NCBI RefSeq assembly: GCF_000307875.1
Contig: NZ_AJLS01000035.1
Coordinates: forward strand, 1 to 64,000
From: Neobacillus bataviensis LMG 21833
GTDB lineage: Bacteria; Bacillota; Bacilli; Bacillales; Cytobacillaceae
Reading direction: 5' to 3'
DNA: 64,000 nucleotides
Every line of letters begins with the position of its first letter. The first letter of the stretch is position 1. Of this stretch, positions 1-8,995 are shown in pieces. Below the pieces are notes generated by a model, which saw only the letters and a program-made list of their open reading frames with translations, had not been told where the DNA came from and did not search any database. A program made the position numbers and the translations under genes.

Positions 1-87
1 AACACGGTGAGCTTCGCTGCCCGATGTTGACTTATCGTAGGGCGGAGCGCGAAGGACACTAGCCGCTAGGGCGCTGTAGCTAGACAA
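1..87 (-). repeat. Dispersed Bacillaceae intergenic repeat, partial copy
   Basis: Read on the minus strand this stretch opens with TCTAGCTACAGCGCC and carries short GC-rich arms, unlike the AT-rich surroundings. The opening is nearly the same as the start of the element at 27398 (TCTAGCTCCAGCGCC). Similar noncoding repeats occur many times in Bacillus-type genomes. It encodes no plausible protein and is cut by the window edge. Confidence 0.6.
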
Positions 88-90
88 CAA

Positions 91-133
91 AAAAGGACAA
101 ATGGGATCCCCTCTGGATCCCATTTGTCCTTTT
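91..133. terminator. Rho-independent terminator with 19-bp arms
   Basis: Perfect inverted repeat with arms 91-109 and 115-133 and a 5-base loop. It is flanked by A-runs on the left and T-runs on the right, so it can work in both directions. It separates the repeat at the window edge from the next gene. Confidence 0.85.
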
Positions 134-162
134 ATCGTATTATCATTGTGGTAGTACAGTTT

Positions 163-179
163 ATGGTGTCAGGCACCAT
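163..179. repeat. Dispersed hairpin element TGGTGTCAGGCACCA, copy 1
   Basis: Contains TGGTG-TCAGG-CACCA, a short hairpin whose arms pair perfectly. Further copies lie at 6278, 11766, 30051 and, as a variant, 18634. This copy sits between the terminator and the first gene rather than at a gene end. Confidence 0.75.
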
Positions 180-213
180 TTTATGTTATGGTAGGTTTTG
201 GGGTGAAGGTGAG

Positions 214-609
214 ATGAAGTTTTTATTGAAGACGCAGGTTGTTTCTCTTTTGATGGCGCTATTTTGGATCATGTATCTGGCTTTAGTAGCTTTTTTAGAT
301 CAGCCTGGTCGAGCGTTACAATACATAAATTTATTTGTTTACGGATTTGCTATTCTTTTCGCTGTTATTTATTTTCTGTTAACGAAATATTTACTTGGGC
401 GAAATTGGCTTGCGGTTCCATTGGTTCTCGTCCCTTATTTTCTTCTGTATAAACCAGTATTTCAGAGAGCCCTAGTTAGTATCGCGAATGAAAGTTACGG
501 CGCAATCATCAAATTCCTAGCACTGTCAACCGGAGTGACATTTCTTCTTGCCACGATCAGTGGGCTATGCCTAGCGATTTTGTTCACAAGACCTCATGTA
601 AAGTGGTGA
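214..609 (+). CDS. Small four-helix membrane protein, function unknown
   Basis: A 131-residue protein with about four hydrophobic segments (near residues 8-28, 35-55, 60-80 and 102-125) and a short charged tail, so probably an integral membrane protein. I chose ATG 214 because GGGGTGA lies 7 bases upstream; an earlier in-frame TTG sits inside the terminator and has no ribosome site. The stop is 7 bases before the next gene, whose only ribosome site is the end of this gene, so the two are probably translationally coupled. I do not recognise a family. A partner or sensor role for the adjacent regulator is a guess from position alone. Confidence 0.6.
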   Translation: MKFLLKTQVVSLLMALFWIMYLALVAFLDQPGRALQYINLFVYGFAILFAVIYFLLTKYLLGRNWLAVPLVLVPYFLLYKPVFQRALVSIANESYGAIIKFLALSTGVTFLLATISGLCLAILFTRPHVKW

Positions 610-616
610 ATTTATA

Positions 617-2131
617 ATGGAAGGTAAATGGCTAATTGCCGATCGGGATTTGAATGAGCGGGAAGGGTTAAAATGGTTATTAAAGACATCTTCTATCGCG
701 GTGTCGGAAATTTTTTTAGCAGCTACCTATCAAGAATTTATTGTGACCTTTGAAAAAGAATCCCCCGATATTGTCCTTTTGGAGCTCGACATGATTAGCA
801 AAGAGGAGTGGTCCGGCTTTCGAGACCTGATGCAAATTTATGATCCCATCCTCCTTTTATCAAGCGCGGAAGCAACTTTTGAAAAGGCGCGTCTGGCAAT
901 CGATATGCAGGCATTGGACTTAATGATTAAACCTTTTTCGACGACAAAGGTAAAATCGGCCTTCCAAAAAGCTTCACGAAGACTGAGCACGAAATTTCAA
1001 ACTGATAGCTTCCACCTTCCGCATTCACATAAAGACATTTCATATGAAGGATTATTCCTCTCGCAGCAGGAGTCAACAGCCGATCATGTTAAAATAGCTG
1101 CTTTACAGACCGAATGTATTGAAATGGTACCAACACTCTATTCTTTTATCTCGGAATATCCGTTTATGGACAGCCGCGGCATTTTCGCACTGAGTGATAT
1201 GGTGGTGCTTTTATTCAAGGATACGTGCCGTAACATGACAGAACAATGTCAAAAAGCAATGAGAAAGTGGGAGGAAGAATATTCCGATCCATTGGCGATT
1301 GTCGTACATAAAGGGAACACCTCAGCGATGACCTTAAATCAGAAATACCTGCAAACGCGGAAAATGCTGGAGTTTACCTATTATAAAGGCTACCGGCAAG
1401 TGGTTGAGTTGGAATTTTCACCGGAATGGGGGCATATCGATCCTTTTTTAACACCACCGGAACAACGGGAATGGGTCGACATGCTGACAAATCTCAATTT
1501 GGAAAAAATAAAAAAATGGCTCTATGATGAATTTCTCCATTTATCTGATCCCTATCCGGATCCAGGTTTAGTTCGAATAAGGCTAACGAGTATATTGGCG
1601 CAAGTTAGAAGATTTATGAAAACCTACAATCTCAACGACGATCCAAGTCATGAACAAGATTACCGAACTATCTTTAACTCGATTTTATATGATACGGTTC
1701 TATATCGAACGGTGCAAAACCTCATTTTATTTAGTCAAAAAATATTTGTTGGTGCTGAAATTAGCATGCAAAAAGTGAAACAAGATCCGATTGAAATGGG
1801 CATATCGTATATGAAGGCGAATTTTTTCAATAACAGTCTAAGATTGGAAGATGTAGCCCAATATGTCGATCGCAATCCTTCCTATTTTAGTCATTTGCTG
1901 ATCACGAAAACCGGTTCAAGTTTTACAGAGGTGCTGGCAGCGATCCGAATGAAAGAAGCCAAACGATTATTAAATGAAACAAGAAAGCCGGTAAAAGAGA
2001 TTTCCATGTTGACGGGTTACCAAAATGCCAATTATTTTAGCAGAATGTTTAAAGAATTATGCGGGATGACGCCAAGGGAATTTCGCTTACAAAAACCCGA
2101 GTGGAATAAAAGTGACAAAAGGACAGTTTAG
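617..2131 (+). CDS. AraC-family response regulator with degenerate receiver (YesN-like)
   Basis: The 504-residue protein has an N-terminal receiver-like domain (about 1-120), a middle region of about 270 residues without a recognised fold, and a C-terminal AraC-type double helix-turn-helix (about 395-497, including the usual GYQNANYFSRMFKE motif). The size and order match YesN-type regulators. The acidic pocket (D9, D11) and the lysine of the KP motif (K105) are present, but the phosphoacceptor position is E56 instead of aspartate. It may therefore be locked active or respond to something other than phosphorylation. No histidine kinase is adjacent. It is coupled to the membrane protein upstream, and the hut genes follow a terminator, so regulation of hut is possible but unproven. 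Confidence 0.8.
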   Translation: MEGKWLIADRDLNEREGLKWLLKTSSIAVSEIFLAATYQEFIVTFEKESPDIVLLELDMISKEEWSGFRDLMQIYDPILLLSSAEATFEKARLAIDMQALDLMIKPFSTTKVKSAFQKASRRLSTKFQTDSFHLPHSHKDISYEGLFLSQQESTADHVKIAALQTECIEMVPTLYSFISEYPFMDSRGIFALSDMVVLLFKDTCRNMTEQCQKAMRKWEEEYSDPLAIVVHKGNTSAMTLNQKYLQTRKMLEFTYYKGYRQVVELEFSPEWGHIDPFLTPPEQREWVDMLTNLNLEKIKKWLYDEFLHLSDPYPDPGLVRIRLTSILAQVRRFMKTYNLNDDPSHEQDYRTIFNSILYDTVLYRTVQNLILFSQKIFVGAEISMQKVKQDPIEMGISYMKANFFNNSLRLEDVAQYVDRNPSYFSHLLITKTGSSFTEVLAAIRMKEAKRLLNETRKPVKEISMLTGYQNANYFSRMFKELCGMTPREFRLQKPEWNKSDKRTV

Positions 2132-2145
2132 TGAAACTGTCCTTT
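2118..2145 (+). terminator. Rho-independent terminator overlapping the regulator stop codon
   Basis: Arms 2118-2129 and 2134-2145 pair perfectly around a 4-base loop and run into a T-tract. The left arm encodes the last residues of the AraC-type regulator. Confidence 0.85.
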
Positions 2146-2236
2146 TTTTCTATAAAAAATATCATTTTGTAAGGATATTATCATTTAAGTCGGACTAACT
2201 CTAAAAAAAGTATTGATTTAACTGTGCATTTTATCA

Positions 2237-2270
2237 TTTTTCTGATTATTCAACTCTATTTTTCAGAAAA
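2237..2270. promoter_or_regulatory. Inverted repeat upstream of hutU, possible operator
   Basis: TTTTCTGA (ending at 2245) and TCAGAAAA (2263-2270) form a perfect 8-bp inverted repeat with a spacer of about 17 bases, some 48 bases before hutU. It may be an operator for the hut genes. I see no clear sigma-A promoter or HutP-type leader, so this is a weak call. Confidence 0.3.
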
Positions 2271-2317
2271 TTATATTTTTATAATAAGCATATGATGAAA
2301 AATAAGGAGTGAAATGA

Positions 2318-3991
2318 ATGGAAGCGAATACAGCAAATAAACGGGTTATTACCAATTATAAAGGAACGGAATTACATGCAAAGGGCTGGATTCAAGAGGC
2401 CGCACTACGGATGTTGATGAACAACCTTGACCAGGAGGTGGCGGAAAGACCGGAGGATTTAGTGGTTTACGGAGGGATTGGTAAGGCAGCCCGTAATTGG
2501 GAGTCTTATGACGCGATTGTGAAAACGCTTTTAGAGTTAGAAGAGGATGAAACCTTGTTAATTCAATCAGGTAAACCGGTGGTTGTTTGGAAATCTCATA
2601 AGGATGCCCCAAGAGTATTGCTTGCAAACTCCAACCTCGTCCCAGCATGGGCGAATTGGGAGCATTTCCATGAGCTTGATAAAAAGGGCTTGATGATGTA
2701 CGGACAAATGACGGCCGGCAGCTGGATCTATATTGGCAGCCAAGGAATTGTTCAAGGGACGTATGAAACATTTGCCGAGCTTGCTCGTCAGGAGTATGGC
2801 GGCACATTAAAACACACCATCACCTTAACTGCCGGACTTGGCGGCATGGGCGGCGCACAGCCATTAGCTGTCACGATGAATGATGGTGTTTGTCTTGCGA
2901 TTGATGTGGATGAAACAAGAATTGACCGTCGAATTGAAACGAGATACCTTGATGTAAAAACGAATGACCTTGACGAGGCATTGAAATTGGCGCATGAAGC
3001 TAAGGCAGCAGGCAAGGCGCTTTCGATTGGTTTACTTGGAAATGCGGCGGAAATTTTACCGTTAATGATTGAAAAAGGCTTCAACCCGGATGTGTTAACA
3101 GACCAAACTTCAGCACATGATCCACTTAACGGCTATGTGCCAGTTGGCTATTCTTTAGAAGCGGCAGCTGAATTACGTATGGCAGATCCAGCTAAGTATG
3201 TGGAACTTTCTAAACAAAGCATGGCCACACATGTAAAGGCAATGTTGAAAATGCAGGAAAAAGGTGCAGTTACATTTGATTACGGTAACAACATTCGTCA
3301 AGTGGCAAAGGATGAAGGAGTTGAAAATGCATTTGATTTCCCTGGATTTGTACCCGCTTACATTCGTCCGTTATTCTGTGAAGGAAAAGGACCGTTCCGC
3401 TGGGCAGCACTTTCTGGCGACCCTGAAGATATTCGCAAAATTGATGAAGCATTACTTCGTGAGTTCAAGGATGATGAGCACCTTTGCAAATGGGTGAGAA
3501 TGGCGCAAGAAAGAATCGCGTTCCAAGGACTCCCTGCCCGTATTTGCTGGCTAGGATACGGAGACCGTGCCCGCTTTGGTAAAGTGATCAATGATATGGT
3601 TGCTTCTGGCGAGGTTTCTGCACCAATCGTTATTGGCCGAGATCATTTAGATGCCGGTTCTGTTGCTTCACCAAACCGTGAAACAGAGGCAATGAAAGAC
3701 GGAAGTGATGCAGTATCCGACTGGCCGATTTTAAATGCGATGATCAATGCGGTTGGCGGCGCAAGCTGGATTTCGCTTCATCATGGCGGCGGTGTTGGGA
3801 TGGGGTATTCACAGCACTCCGGAATGGTTATTGTTGCTGATGGTACGAAAGATGCAGAGGTACGCTTACAGCGTGTTCTAACCACTGACCCTGGCATGGG
3901 GGTTGTCCGTCATGCGGATGCCGGATATGACCTAGCGATTAAGACGGCAAAAGAAAAAGGCATTAAAATGCCGATGTTGCAGCAAGACTAA
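2318..3991 (+). CDS. hutU: Urocanate hydratase
   Basis: Converts urocanate to 4-imidazolone-5-propionate in the second step of histidine breakdown, in the cytoplasm with tightly bound NAD+. The 557 residues are full length for the family. Family signatures include [12 protein letters not shown] (NAD-binding region, about residue 173), [13 protein letters not shown] with the conserved cysteine, [15 protein letters not shown] and the glycine-rich [15 protein letters not shown] near the C-terminus. AAGGAGTG lies 7 bases before ATG 2318. It is first in the cluster, with hutI 12 bases downstream. The histidine ammonia-lyase gene (hutH) that usually precedes or accompanies it is absent from the window. 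Confidence 0.97.
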   Translation: MEANTANKRVITNYKGTELHAKGWIQEAALRMLMNNLDQEVAERPEDLVVYGGIGKAARNWESYDAIVKTLLELEEDETLLIQSGKPVVVWKSHKDAPRVLLANSNLVPAWANWEHFHELDKKGLMMYGQMTAGSWIYIGSQGIVQGTYETFAELARQEYGGTLKHTITLTAGLGGMGGAQPLAVTMNDGVCLAIDVDETRIDRRIETRYLDVKTNDLDEALKLAHEAKAAGKALSIGLLGNAAEILPLMIEKGFNPDVLTDQTSAHDPLNGYVPVGYSLEAAAELRMADPAKYVELSKQSMATHVKAMLKMQEKGAVTFDYGNNIRQVAKDEGVENAFDFPGFVPAYIRPLFCEGKGPFRWAALSGDPEDIRKIDEALLREFKDDEHLCKWVRMAQERIAFQGLPARICWLGYGDRARFGKVINDMVASGEVSAPIVIGRDHLDAGSVASPNRETEAMKDGSDAVSDWPILNAMINAVGGASWISLHHGGGVGMGYSQHSGMVIVADGTKDAEVRLQRVLTTDPGMGVVRHADAGYDLAIKTAKEKGIKMPMLQQD

Positions 3992-4012
3992 TAGACGGAG
4001 AGGATGTTGGCG

Positions 4013-5305
4013 TTGAGTAAAGCAATTTTTATCAGAAATGCGAATCAGCTCGTTACTTTACAGGGGGGGGCACATGCTCCCCTTGTAAAGGAAGCGATGT
4101 CTGAGCTTGGTATTATTGAGAACGGCAGTGTGTGGATCGAAGATGGTGTCATTCAAGCGGTGGGCACGGATGAAGAACTTTTGGCGATGTTCGAAGGTCG
4201 TCTTGATGAAGCTGAAGTGGTCGATGCAAGCGGCAAGCTTGTTACGCCAGGCCTTGTCGACCCGCATACCCATTTGGTATTTGCCGGCAGCAGGGAAAAT
4301 GAATTTAATATGCGTCTGCAGGGTGCAACGTACATGGACATCATGAACGCAGGTGGCGGCATACATGCGACAACAAGGGCGACAAAGGCTGCGTCAAATG
4401 AAGAACTTTTTCATGCTAGCTATGGAAGGTTAAATCAATTCTTGCGCCACGGGGTCACGACTGTTGAAGCGAAAAGCGGCTATGGAATGGAATGGGAAAC
4501 CGAACGTAAGCAGTTGGAAGTAGCGAAACGATTGAATGAAAATCATGTCATTGATGTCGTTTCTACCTTTATGGGGGCACACGCAGTCCCGAAGGAATAT
4601 AAGGAAAATCCAGATGAGTTTGTTCGTTTACTTGTGGAAGAAATGATTCCAATGGTGGCGGAACTCGGACTTGCGGAATTTAACGATGTGTTCTGTGAGC
4701 ACGGCGTTTTTACTCCGGAGCAATCACGGGTGATTCTTGAAGCCGGGAAGCGCCATGGGTTAATTCCAAAGATTCATGCGGACGAAATTGAGCCCTATGA
4801 AGGGGCAGAACTGGCGGCAGAAGTTGGCGCTATTTCTGCGGATCATTTATTAAAGGCATCGGAAAAAGGAATGAGGGCCATGGCGGAAAAAGGTGTGGTC
4901 GGCGTGTTACTGCCTGGGACAGCTTACTTTTTAATGGCTGAATCTGCAAACGGCCGAAAAATGATTGACCTTGGGGTGCCGGTTGCATTGTCAACAGATT
5001 GCAATCCAGGCTCATCACCAACCGTCTCGCTGCCATTTATTATGAATCTTGGCTGTTTAAAAATGGGGATGACACCTGCAGAGGTGATCACGGCAACAAC
5101 GATTAATGCAGCACATGCGCTTAATCGAGGTCAAGAGATTGGCAGTTTGGAAGTGGGGAAAAAAGGCGATGTGACGATTTTTAATATCGAGAATTATATG
5201 AAGCTACAATACTCTTATGGAGTAAACCATACCGATACAGTGGTGAAAAATGGTCAGGTGGTTGTTAGAGGGGGGCATTTAGTTGAAGAGCTTTCTCTAT
5301 CCTAA
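4013..5305 (+). CDS. hutI: Imidazolonepropionase
   Basis: Hydrolyses 4-imidazolone-5-propionate to N-formimino-L-glutamate, the third step of histidine degradation. It is an amidohydrolase-family metalloenzyme: DPHTHLVFAGSRE gives the metal-binding HxH motif (about residues 80-82), and conserved histidines and aspartate follow in GAHAVPKE, KIHADEIEP and STDCNPGSSP. GGAGAGG at 3997-4003 abuts ATG 4004 but is 9 bases from TTG 4013, and the protein from TTG begins MSKAIFIRN, so I prefer TTG 4013 (430 residues). The 3' end overlaps hutG by 23 bases, consistent with one transcript. Confidence 0.95.
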   Translation: MSKAIFIRNANQLVTLQGGAHAPLVKEAMSELGIIENGSVWIEDGVIQAVGTDEELLAMFEGRLDEAEVVDASGKLVTPGLVDPHTHLVFAGSRENEFNMRLQGATYMDIMNAGGGIHATTRATKAASNEELFHASYGRLNQFLRHGVTTVEAKSGYGMEWETERKQLEVAKRLNENHVIDVVSTFMGAHAVPKEYKENPDEFVRLLVEEMIPMVAELGLAEFNDVFCEHGVFTPEQSRVILEAGKRHGLIPKIHADEIEPYEGAELAAEVGAISADHLLKASEKGMRAMAEKGVVGVLLPGTAYFLMAESANGRKMIDLGVPVALSTDCNPGSSPTVSLPFIMNLGCLKMGMTPAEVITATTINAAHALNRGQEIGSLEVGKKGDVTIFNIENYMKLQYSYGVNHTDTVVKNGQVVVRGGHLVEELSLS

Positions 5306-6278
5306 GTTAAATCCGCCAAGTTTTACCTGGGTAAGGCCAGAGGATGCGGATAATGTGGTTAAGGTTCACGAGTGGATTCAGCCGCTTTCTGCCAAAACTG
5401 ATTCTGAAAAAAGTACGGACGCCGATTTTGTAGTGGTCGGCGTCCCGCTTTCCCGTTCATCCATCAGTGCCTCGGGTGCTTCTGAATTCCCGGATGCTTT
5501 CCGCCGTGCCTGGAAGGGATTTACCACCTATAATTTGGATGAAGATATGGATCTATCGTCAAGGGTGGCGGTTGATGTAGGCGATGTTCCGATGCATGTC
5601 ACAGATATTCGCCGCTGTCATGATAATATTATTGAGGCCTCTGCTGCAATCCAAGAACATTTTTCGGCGTCAAAGGTGTGTGCGATTGGCGGCGATCATT
5701 CGATTACGGCGATGATGGTAAAGGGAATGCATCAGGCTCGTCCGGACGAGAAAATTGGGATTATCCAGTTTGATACCCATTTTGATTTACGGGACATGAC
5801 AGATAACGGCCCGTCGAACGGGACACCAATGAGGAATTTGATCGAAAGCGGTGTAGTGAAAGGATCCGATATGTACAACATCGGTTTGCACGGATTTTTC
5901 AATACAAAGGATTTAAAGATGTACGCTGACGAGCATAGTGTCAACTACATTACGCTGCGAAAGGCAAGGAAAAAAGGGATGGAAGAAACCGTCCGCCAGT
6001 GTTTAGAGGAATTGTCAGAAAAGGTAGACACTATTTATTTAACGGTGGACATGGATGTACTAGATATTGCCTATGCTCCAGGGGTACCGGCTTCAACACC
6101 GGGGGGCATGACAACAGCTGAACTGCTAGAAGGGGTACTAGCCGCTGCCAAGCATCCAAAAGTAAAGGCAATGGACATCGTCTGCCTCGACCCACTAAAA
6201 GATACCCATGTACAGCCAACCGTCAAACTCGGCACCCACGTATTTTTAACGTTTCTCACAGGGGTAATGATGAGATAG
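5283..6278 (+). CDS. hutG: Formimidoylglutamase
   Basis: Hydrolyses N-formimidoyl-L-glutamate to glutamate and formamide, the last step of this hut branch. It belongs to the arginase/agmatinase family with a binuclear Mn site: IGGDHSI, QFDTHFDL and VDMDVLDIAYAPG carry the metal ligands, and ASTPGG follows. The 331 residues are about the normal length. Translation starts at TTG 5283 inside the hutI end, with AGAGGGGGG 7 bases upstream. The last base of the TAG stop is also the first base of a dispersed hairpin repeat. The hutU-hutI-hutG order supports the assignment. Confidence 0.94.
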   Translation: MKSFLYPKLNPPSFTWVRPEDADNVVKVHEWIQPLSAKTDSEKSTDADFVVVGVPLSRSSISASGASEFPDAFRRAWKGFTTYNLDEDMDLSSRVAVDVGDVPMHVTDIRRCHDNIIEASAAIQEHFSASKVCAIGGDHSITAMMVKGMHQARPDEKIGIIQFDTHFDLRDMTDNGPSNGTPMRNLIESGVVKGSDMYNIGLHGFFNTKDLKMYADEHSVNYITLRKARKKGMEETVRQCLEELSEKVDTIYLTVDMDVLDIAYAPGVPASTPGGMTTAELLEGVLAAAKHPKVKAMDIVCLDPLKDTHVQPTVKLGTHVFLTFLTGVMMR

Positions 6279-6291
6279 GTGTCAGGCACCA
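6278..6291. repeat. Dispersed hairpin element, copy 2
   Basis: GGTGTCAGGCACCA begins on the last base of the hutG stop codon. A second, imperfect stem (about 6286-6315, with GGCCACC-TTT-GGTGGTC at its tip) follows, so this copy may be part of a larger decayed hairpin between hutG and the next gene. Confidence 0.75.
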
Positions 6292-6366
6292 CGGCCACCT
6301 TTGGTGGTCGGATGCCTAAGTTTGATGGTATTCGAACTAGGAAAATATTATTTTAGGGGGATGGGT

Positions 6367-7704
6367 ATGGAAAATCAGCCGTTAGTTAAGGCAAATCAGC
6401 CTGAGTTTGAGAATAGTAATATGTTGAATATGATGAAATTTTTTGTTTTCAGTGCGATTGGCATTTTTGTGTTTTTTGTTCCTATTACGTTGAATGGAAA
6501 ATCATCGATCATGCTCGACCATTTTGTTTCCTATATTCAATTAGCAATACCGGGTGTTTTGCCCTATTATGCATTATTAGTTATTTTATTGGGTGCCATT
6601 TATCCGTTTTATAAGAAAACGTGGAATAAGGACAAGGTTACATTAGTCTTTTCAGTCTTAAAGGTATTTGGTTTTGTTGCAGGTACGATGCTCGTGTTTA
6701 ATATCGGACCAAAGTGGTTTTTTGATCCCGATATGGCACCATTTCTTTTTAATAAGCTTGTTATTTCGGTAGGATTGTTAGTGCCAATCGGCTCAGTCTT
6801 TCTTGCCCTATTAGTGGGATATGGCTTACTTGAATTTATCGGAATATTCATGCAGCCGGTGATGCGCCCGATTTGGAAGACACCCGGGAGATCGGCAATC
6901 GATGCAGTTGCCTCGTTTGTAGGAAGCTACTCTATTGGTCTACTAATTACGAATCGTGTTTTTAAAGAAGGTAAATATTCCATAAAGGAAGCTGCGATTA
7001 TCGCAACTGGATTCTCTACTGTATCCGCGACATTTATGATTGTGGTCGCGAAAACACTAAATATCATGGATATGTGGAATGCTTATTTTTGGATTACTTT
7101 GGTGGTTACTTTTATCGTTACGGCCATTACTGTTAGAATTTGGCCATTATCGAAAATGAGTGATTCTTACTATCAGGAAATGGAAGGGGATCAAGAAGTT
7201 ATCATTAAAAAAGACCGAGTGAAAACTGCCTGGAAAGAGGCGATGATTACAGCAAACGAATCACCTAGCTTTGGTAAAAATATTTGGGACAACCTCAAAG
7301 ATGGTTTTGTCATGACAATGGGTATTTTACCTTCTATCATGTCAGTTGGTTTGCTTGGACTAATTTTGGTCGAGTTCACGCCAGTATTTGATTGGTTGGG
7401 ATATATTTTCTATCCATTTACAGCACTTGTTCAGCTGCCTGATCCAATGTTGGCTGCAAAAGCAAGTGCCGTTGGAATAGCGGAAATGTTCTTGCCGGCA
7501 CTATTAGTGACAAAAGCAGCAGTTGTGACGAAATTTGTCATCGCAGTAGTTTCCGTCTCGTCCATCATCTTTTTCTCAGCAGTTGTTCCATGTATTTTAT
7601 CAACAGAAATCCCACTAACTATCGGCAAACTTGTGGTGATCTGGTTTGAACGAGTTGTCCTAACGATTTTAATCACTGCACCGCTTGCCTATTTATTGCT
7701 TTAA
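6367..7704 (+). CDS. YjiH-type membrane protein with nucleoside-recognition (Gate) domains
   Basis: The 445-residue polytopic protein has about 10-11 hydrophobic segments. The arrangement of two Gate-like halves (PGRSAIDAVASFVGSYSIG and PDPMLAAKASAVGIAEMFLP) matches the YjiH family, whose members are often linked to histidine- or amino-acid-utilisation genes in Firmicutes. It may move histidine, a hut intermediate or a product across the membrane, but its substrate is unknown. AGGGGG at 6355-6360 fits ATG 6367 (7 bases) better than ATG 6361. It lies 88 bases after hutG and ends at a strong terminator, so it is the last gene of the hut unit. Confidence 0.8.
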   Translation: MENQPLVKANQPEFENSNMLNMMKFFVFSAIGIFVFFVPITLNGKSSIMLDHFVSYIQLAIPGVLPYYALLVILLGAIYPFYKKTWNKDKVTLVFSVLKVFGFVAGTMLVFNIGPKWFFDPDMAPFLFNKLVISVGLLVPIGSVFLALLVGYGLLEFIGIFMQPVMRPIWKTPGRSAIDAVASFVGSYSIGLLITNRVFKEGKYSIKEAAIIATGFSTVSATFMIVVAKTLNIMDMWNAYFWITLVVTFIVTAITVRIWPLSKMSDSYYQEMEGDQEVIIKKDRVKTAWKEAMITANESPSFGKNIWDNLKDGFVMTMGILPSIMSVGLLGLILVEFTPVFDWLGYIFYPFTALVQLPDPMLAAKASAVGIAEMFLPALLVTKAAVVTKFVIAVVSVSSIIFFSAVVPCILSTEIPLTIGKLVVIWFERVVLTILITAPLAYLLL

Positions 7705-7726
7705 AAATAGTCAATTTTAATTATGG

Positions 7727-7757
7727 ATGGACAACGATAGCATTTATCGTTGTCCAT
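7727..7757 (+). terminator. Rho-independent terminator of the hut unit
   Basis: Arms 7727-7739 and 7745-7757 pair perfectly around GCATT and are followed by a T-rich tract. It closes the hutU-hutI-hutG-YjiH run. Confidence 0.9.
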
Positions 7758-7902
7758 TTTTTTGTTTTTTAGACGTCTGCCTTAACCTTTTCCACCATAC
7801 TTGAATTAACTATAGTAGGCAACAACTGAGATTCGGTGTTTTTCATATTAATCTTTTAGACAAGCTGCAAAAAGTACCAGGAAGTTAACAAGGAGGAGAA
7901 AA

Positions 7903-8928
7903 GTGGATAGTAAACAATTAAACAAATGGTTAAAAGAAATTAAAGTTCAAAATCAAGTGAATGCAGATGTAGAAGTCGTTAACAACTCACCATTAATTAT
8001 GCTGGGGAAGGGACGTCAAGGAGCAGTCTTCCAGGTTTCTGAGGATGTTTGTGTAAAGGTATTCGGTAATGAAGAGGATTGTGAACGAGAACACTACGCC
8101 TTATCTCTTGGTAAAGATACAAACCTTTTTCCAAAAATACATGCGAAAGGACAGCTCTATATAGCCATGGATATTGTTAGAGGCGTGGACATTCGTGAAT
8201 ATCTACAATCCCAGCCGCTTACAGAATCACTCTCTGCCAAACTACTCGTGATGTTAATTACGTTTAAAGCAATTGGCTATGAGAGAATTGACCATCATAA
8301 ACGGCAAATTTACTTGCAGCCGGATGGCAGTTTGAAGGTAATTGATGTTGCAAGAACGGTTTGGCGTGATCGTGTTTATCCGTATCCACGGAAATTACTA
8401 ACTTCACTAGGGGAAGAAAATAAGGCCATTTTTCTAGGACATGTTCAAGAATTGGCTCCGGAAGTGTATGCAGAATGGTTGCACTATATCCGAATGGAAG
8501 AGATTTCTCATCAAATCTATCAAATTTTACTGCCGGAAAAACCTGACAAAGATTCCTTGAAAAATTTAAGTAAACAGCTGCTCACAACAGAGGATGAGGG
8601 AAAATATGTTGCGCAGCTACAAGGGTTAGTCCACAAGGTATTTAAAGAGGAATGGGTCAAAACAATGCTTGCACGCGGTACCGATCCGGAAGATGTTATG
8701 AAAAAAATAGATGAATACTGGGATTCCCGCGAGACGGAGATAGTCCGTGAAGGAGAACGAATAGGAGACAGGGATCAAGATCGAGATCAAAATAAAGGAA
8801 AACGATTCGTTGGTGAAAGCCGCCGTGATGTCGATAAACACCACAACAGAAAGCGATTTGAGGGAGAAAAATACAGTGAACGTGATCGAAAAGGTGGTCC
8901 TAAAAATAGGAAACACCATCATAGCTAA
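7903..8928 (+). CDS. Protein-kinase-like protein with charged C-terminal tail
   Basis: The N-terminal half is a kinase-like fold: GKGRQGAV at 35-42 resembles a glycine-rich loop, K52 (VKVF) the ATP lysine, the ERIDHHKRQ segment with D130 the catalytic loop, and VIDVAR with D148 the metal-binding DFG equivalent. The asparagine of the catalytic loop is replaced by Q135. The last 95 residues or so are very rich in D, R, K, E and H (for example RDQDRDQNKGKR). The tail is probably disordered and may bind other molecules. GTG 7903 has AAGGAGGAG upstream. It is first of four closely spaced genes that include a glycosyltransferase and galU. The substrate is unknown; a sugar, spore-coat or protein target is possible. 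Confidence 0.65.
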   Translation: MDSKQLNKWLKEIKVQNQVNADVEVVNNSPLIMLGKGRQGAVFQVSEDVCVKVFGNEEDCEREHYALSLGKDTNLFPKIHAKGQLYIAMDIVRGVDIREYLQSQPLTESLSAKLLVMLITFKAIGYERIDHHKRQIYLQPDGSLKVIDVARTVWRDRVYPYPRKLLTSLGEENKAIFLGHVQELAPEVYAEWLHYIRMEEISHQIYQILLPEKPDKDSLKNLSKQLLTTEDEGKYVAQLQGLVHKVFKEEWVKTMLARGTDPEDVMKKIDEYWDSRETEIVREGERIGDRDQDRDQNKGKRFVGESRRDVDKHHNRKRFEGEKYSERDRKGGPKNRKHHHS

Positions 8929-8995
8929 CTATCAGCAAAAATGATAGTTATTTTTAAAAAGAGGAGATCCAAAAAATAAAAAAGGAGTAGGCTAA

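Noticed and set aside
2349..2807. Minus-strand reading frame opposite hutU
   Set aside because: It lies wholly within hutU, which matches a known enzyme throughout, and it has no ribosome site or family pattern.
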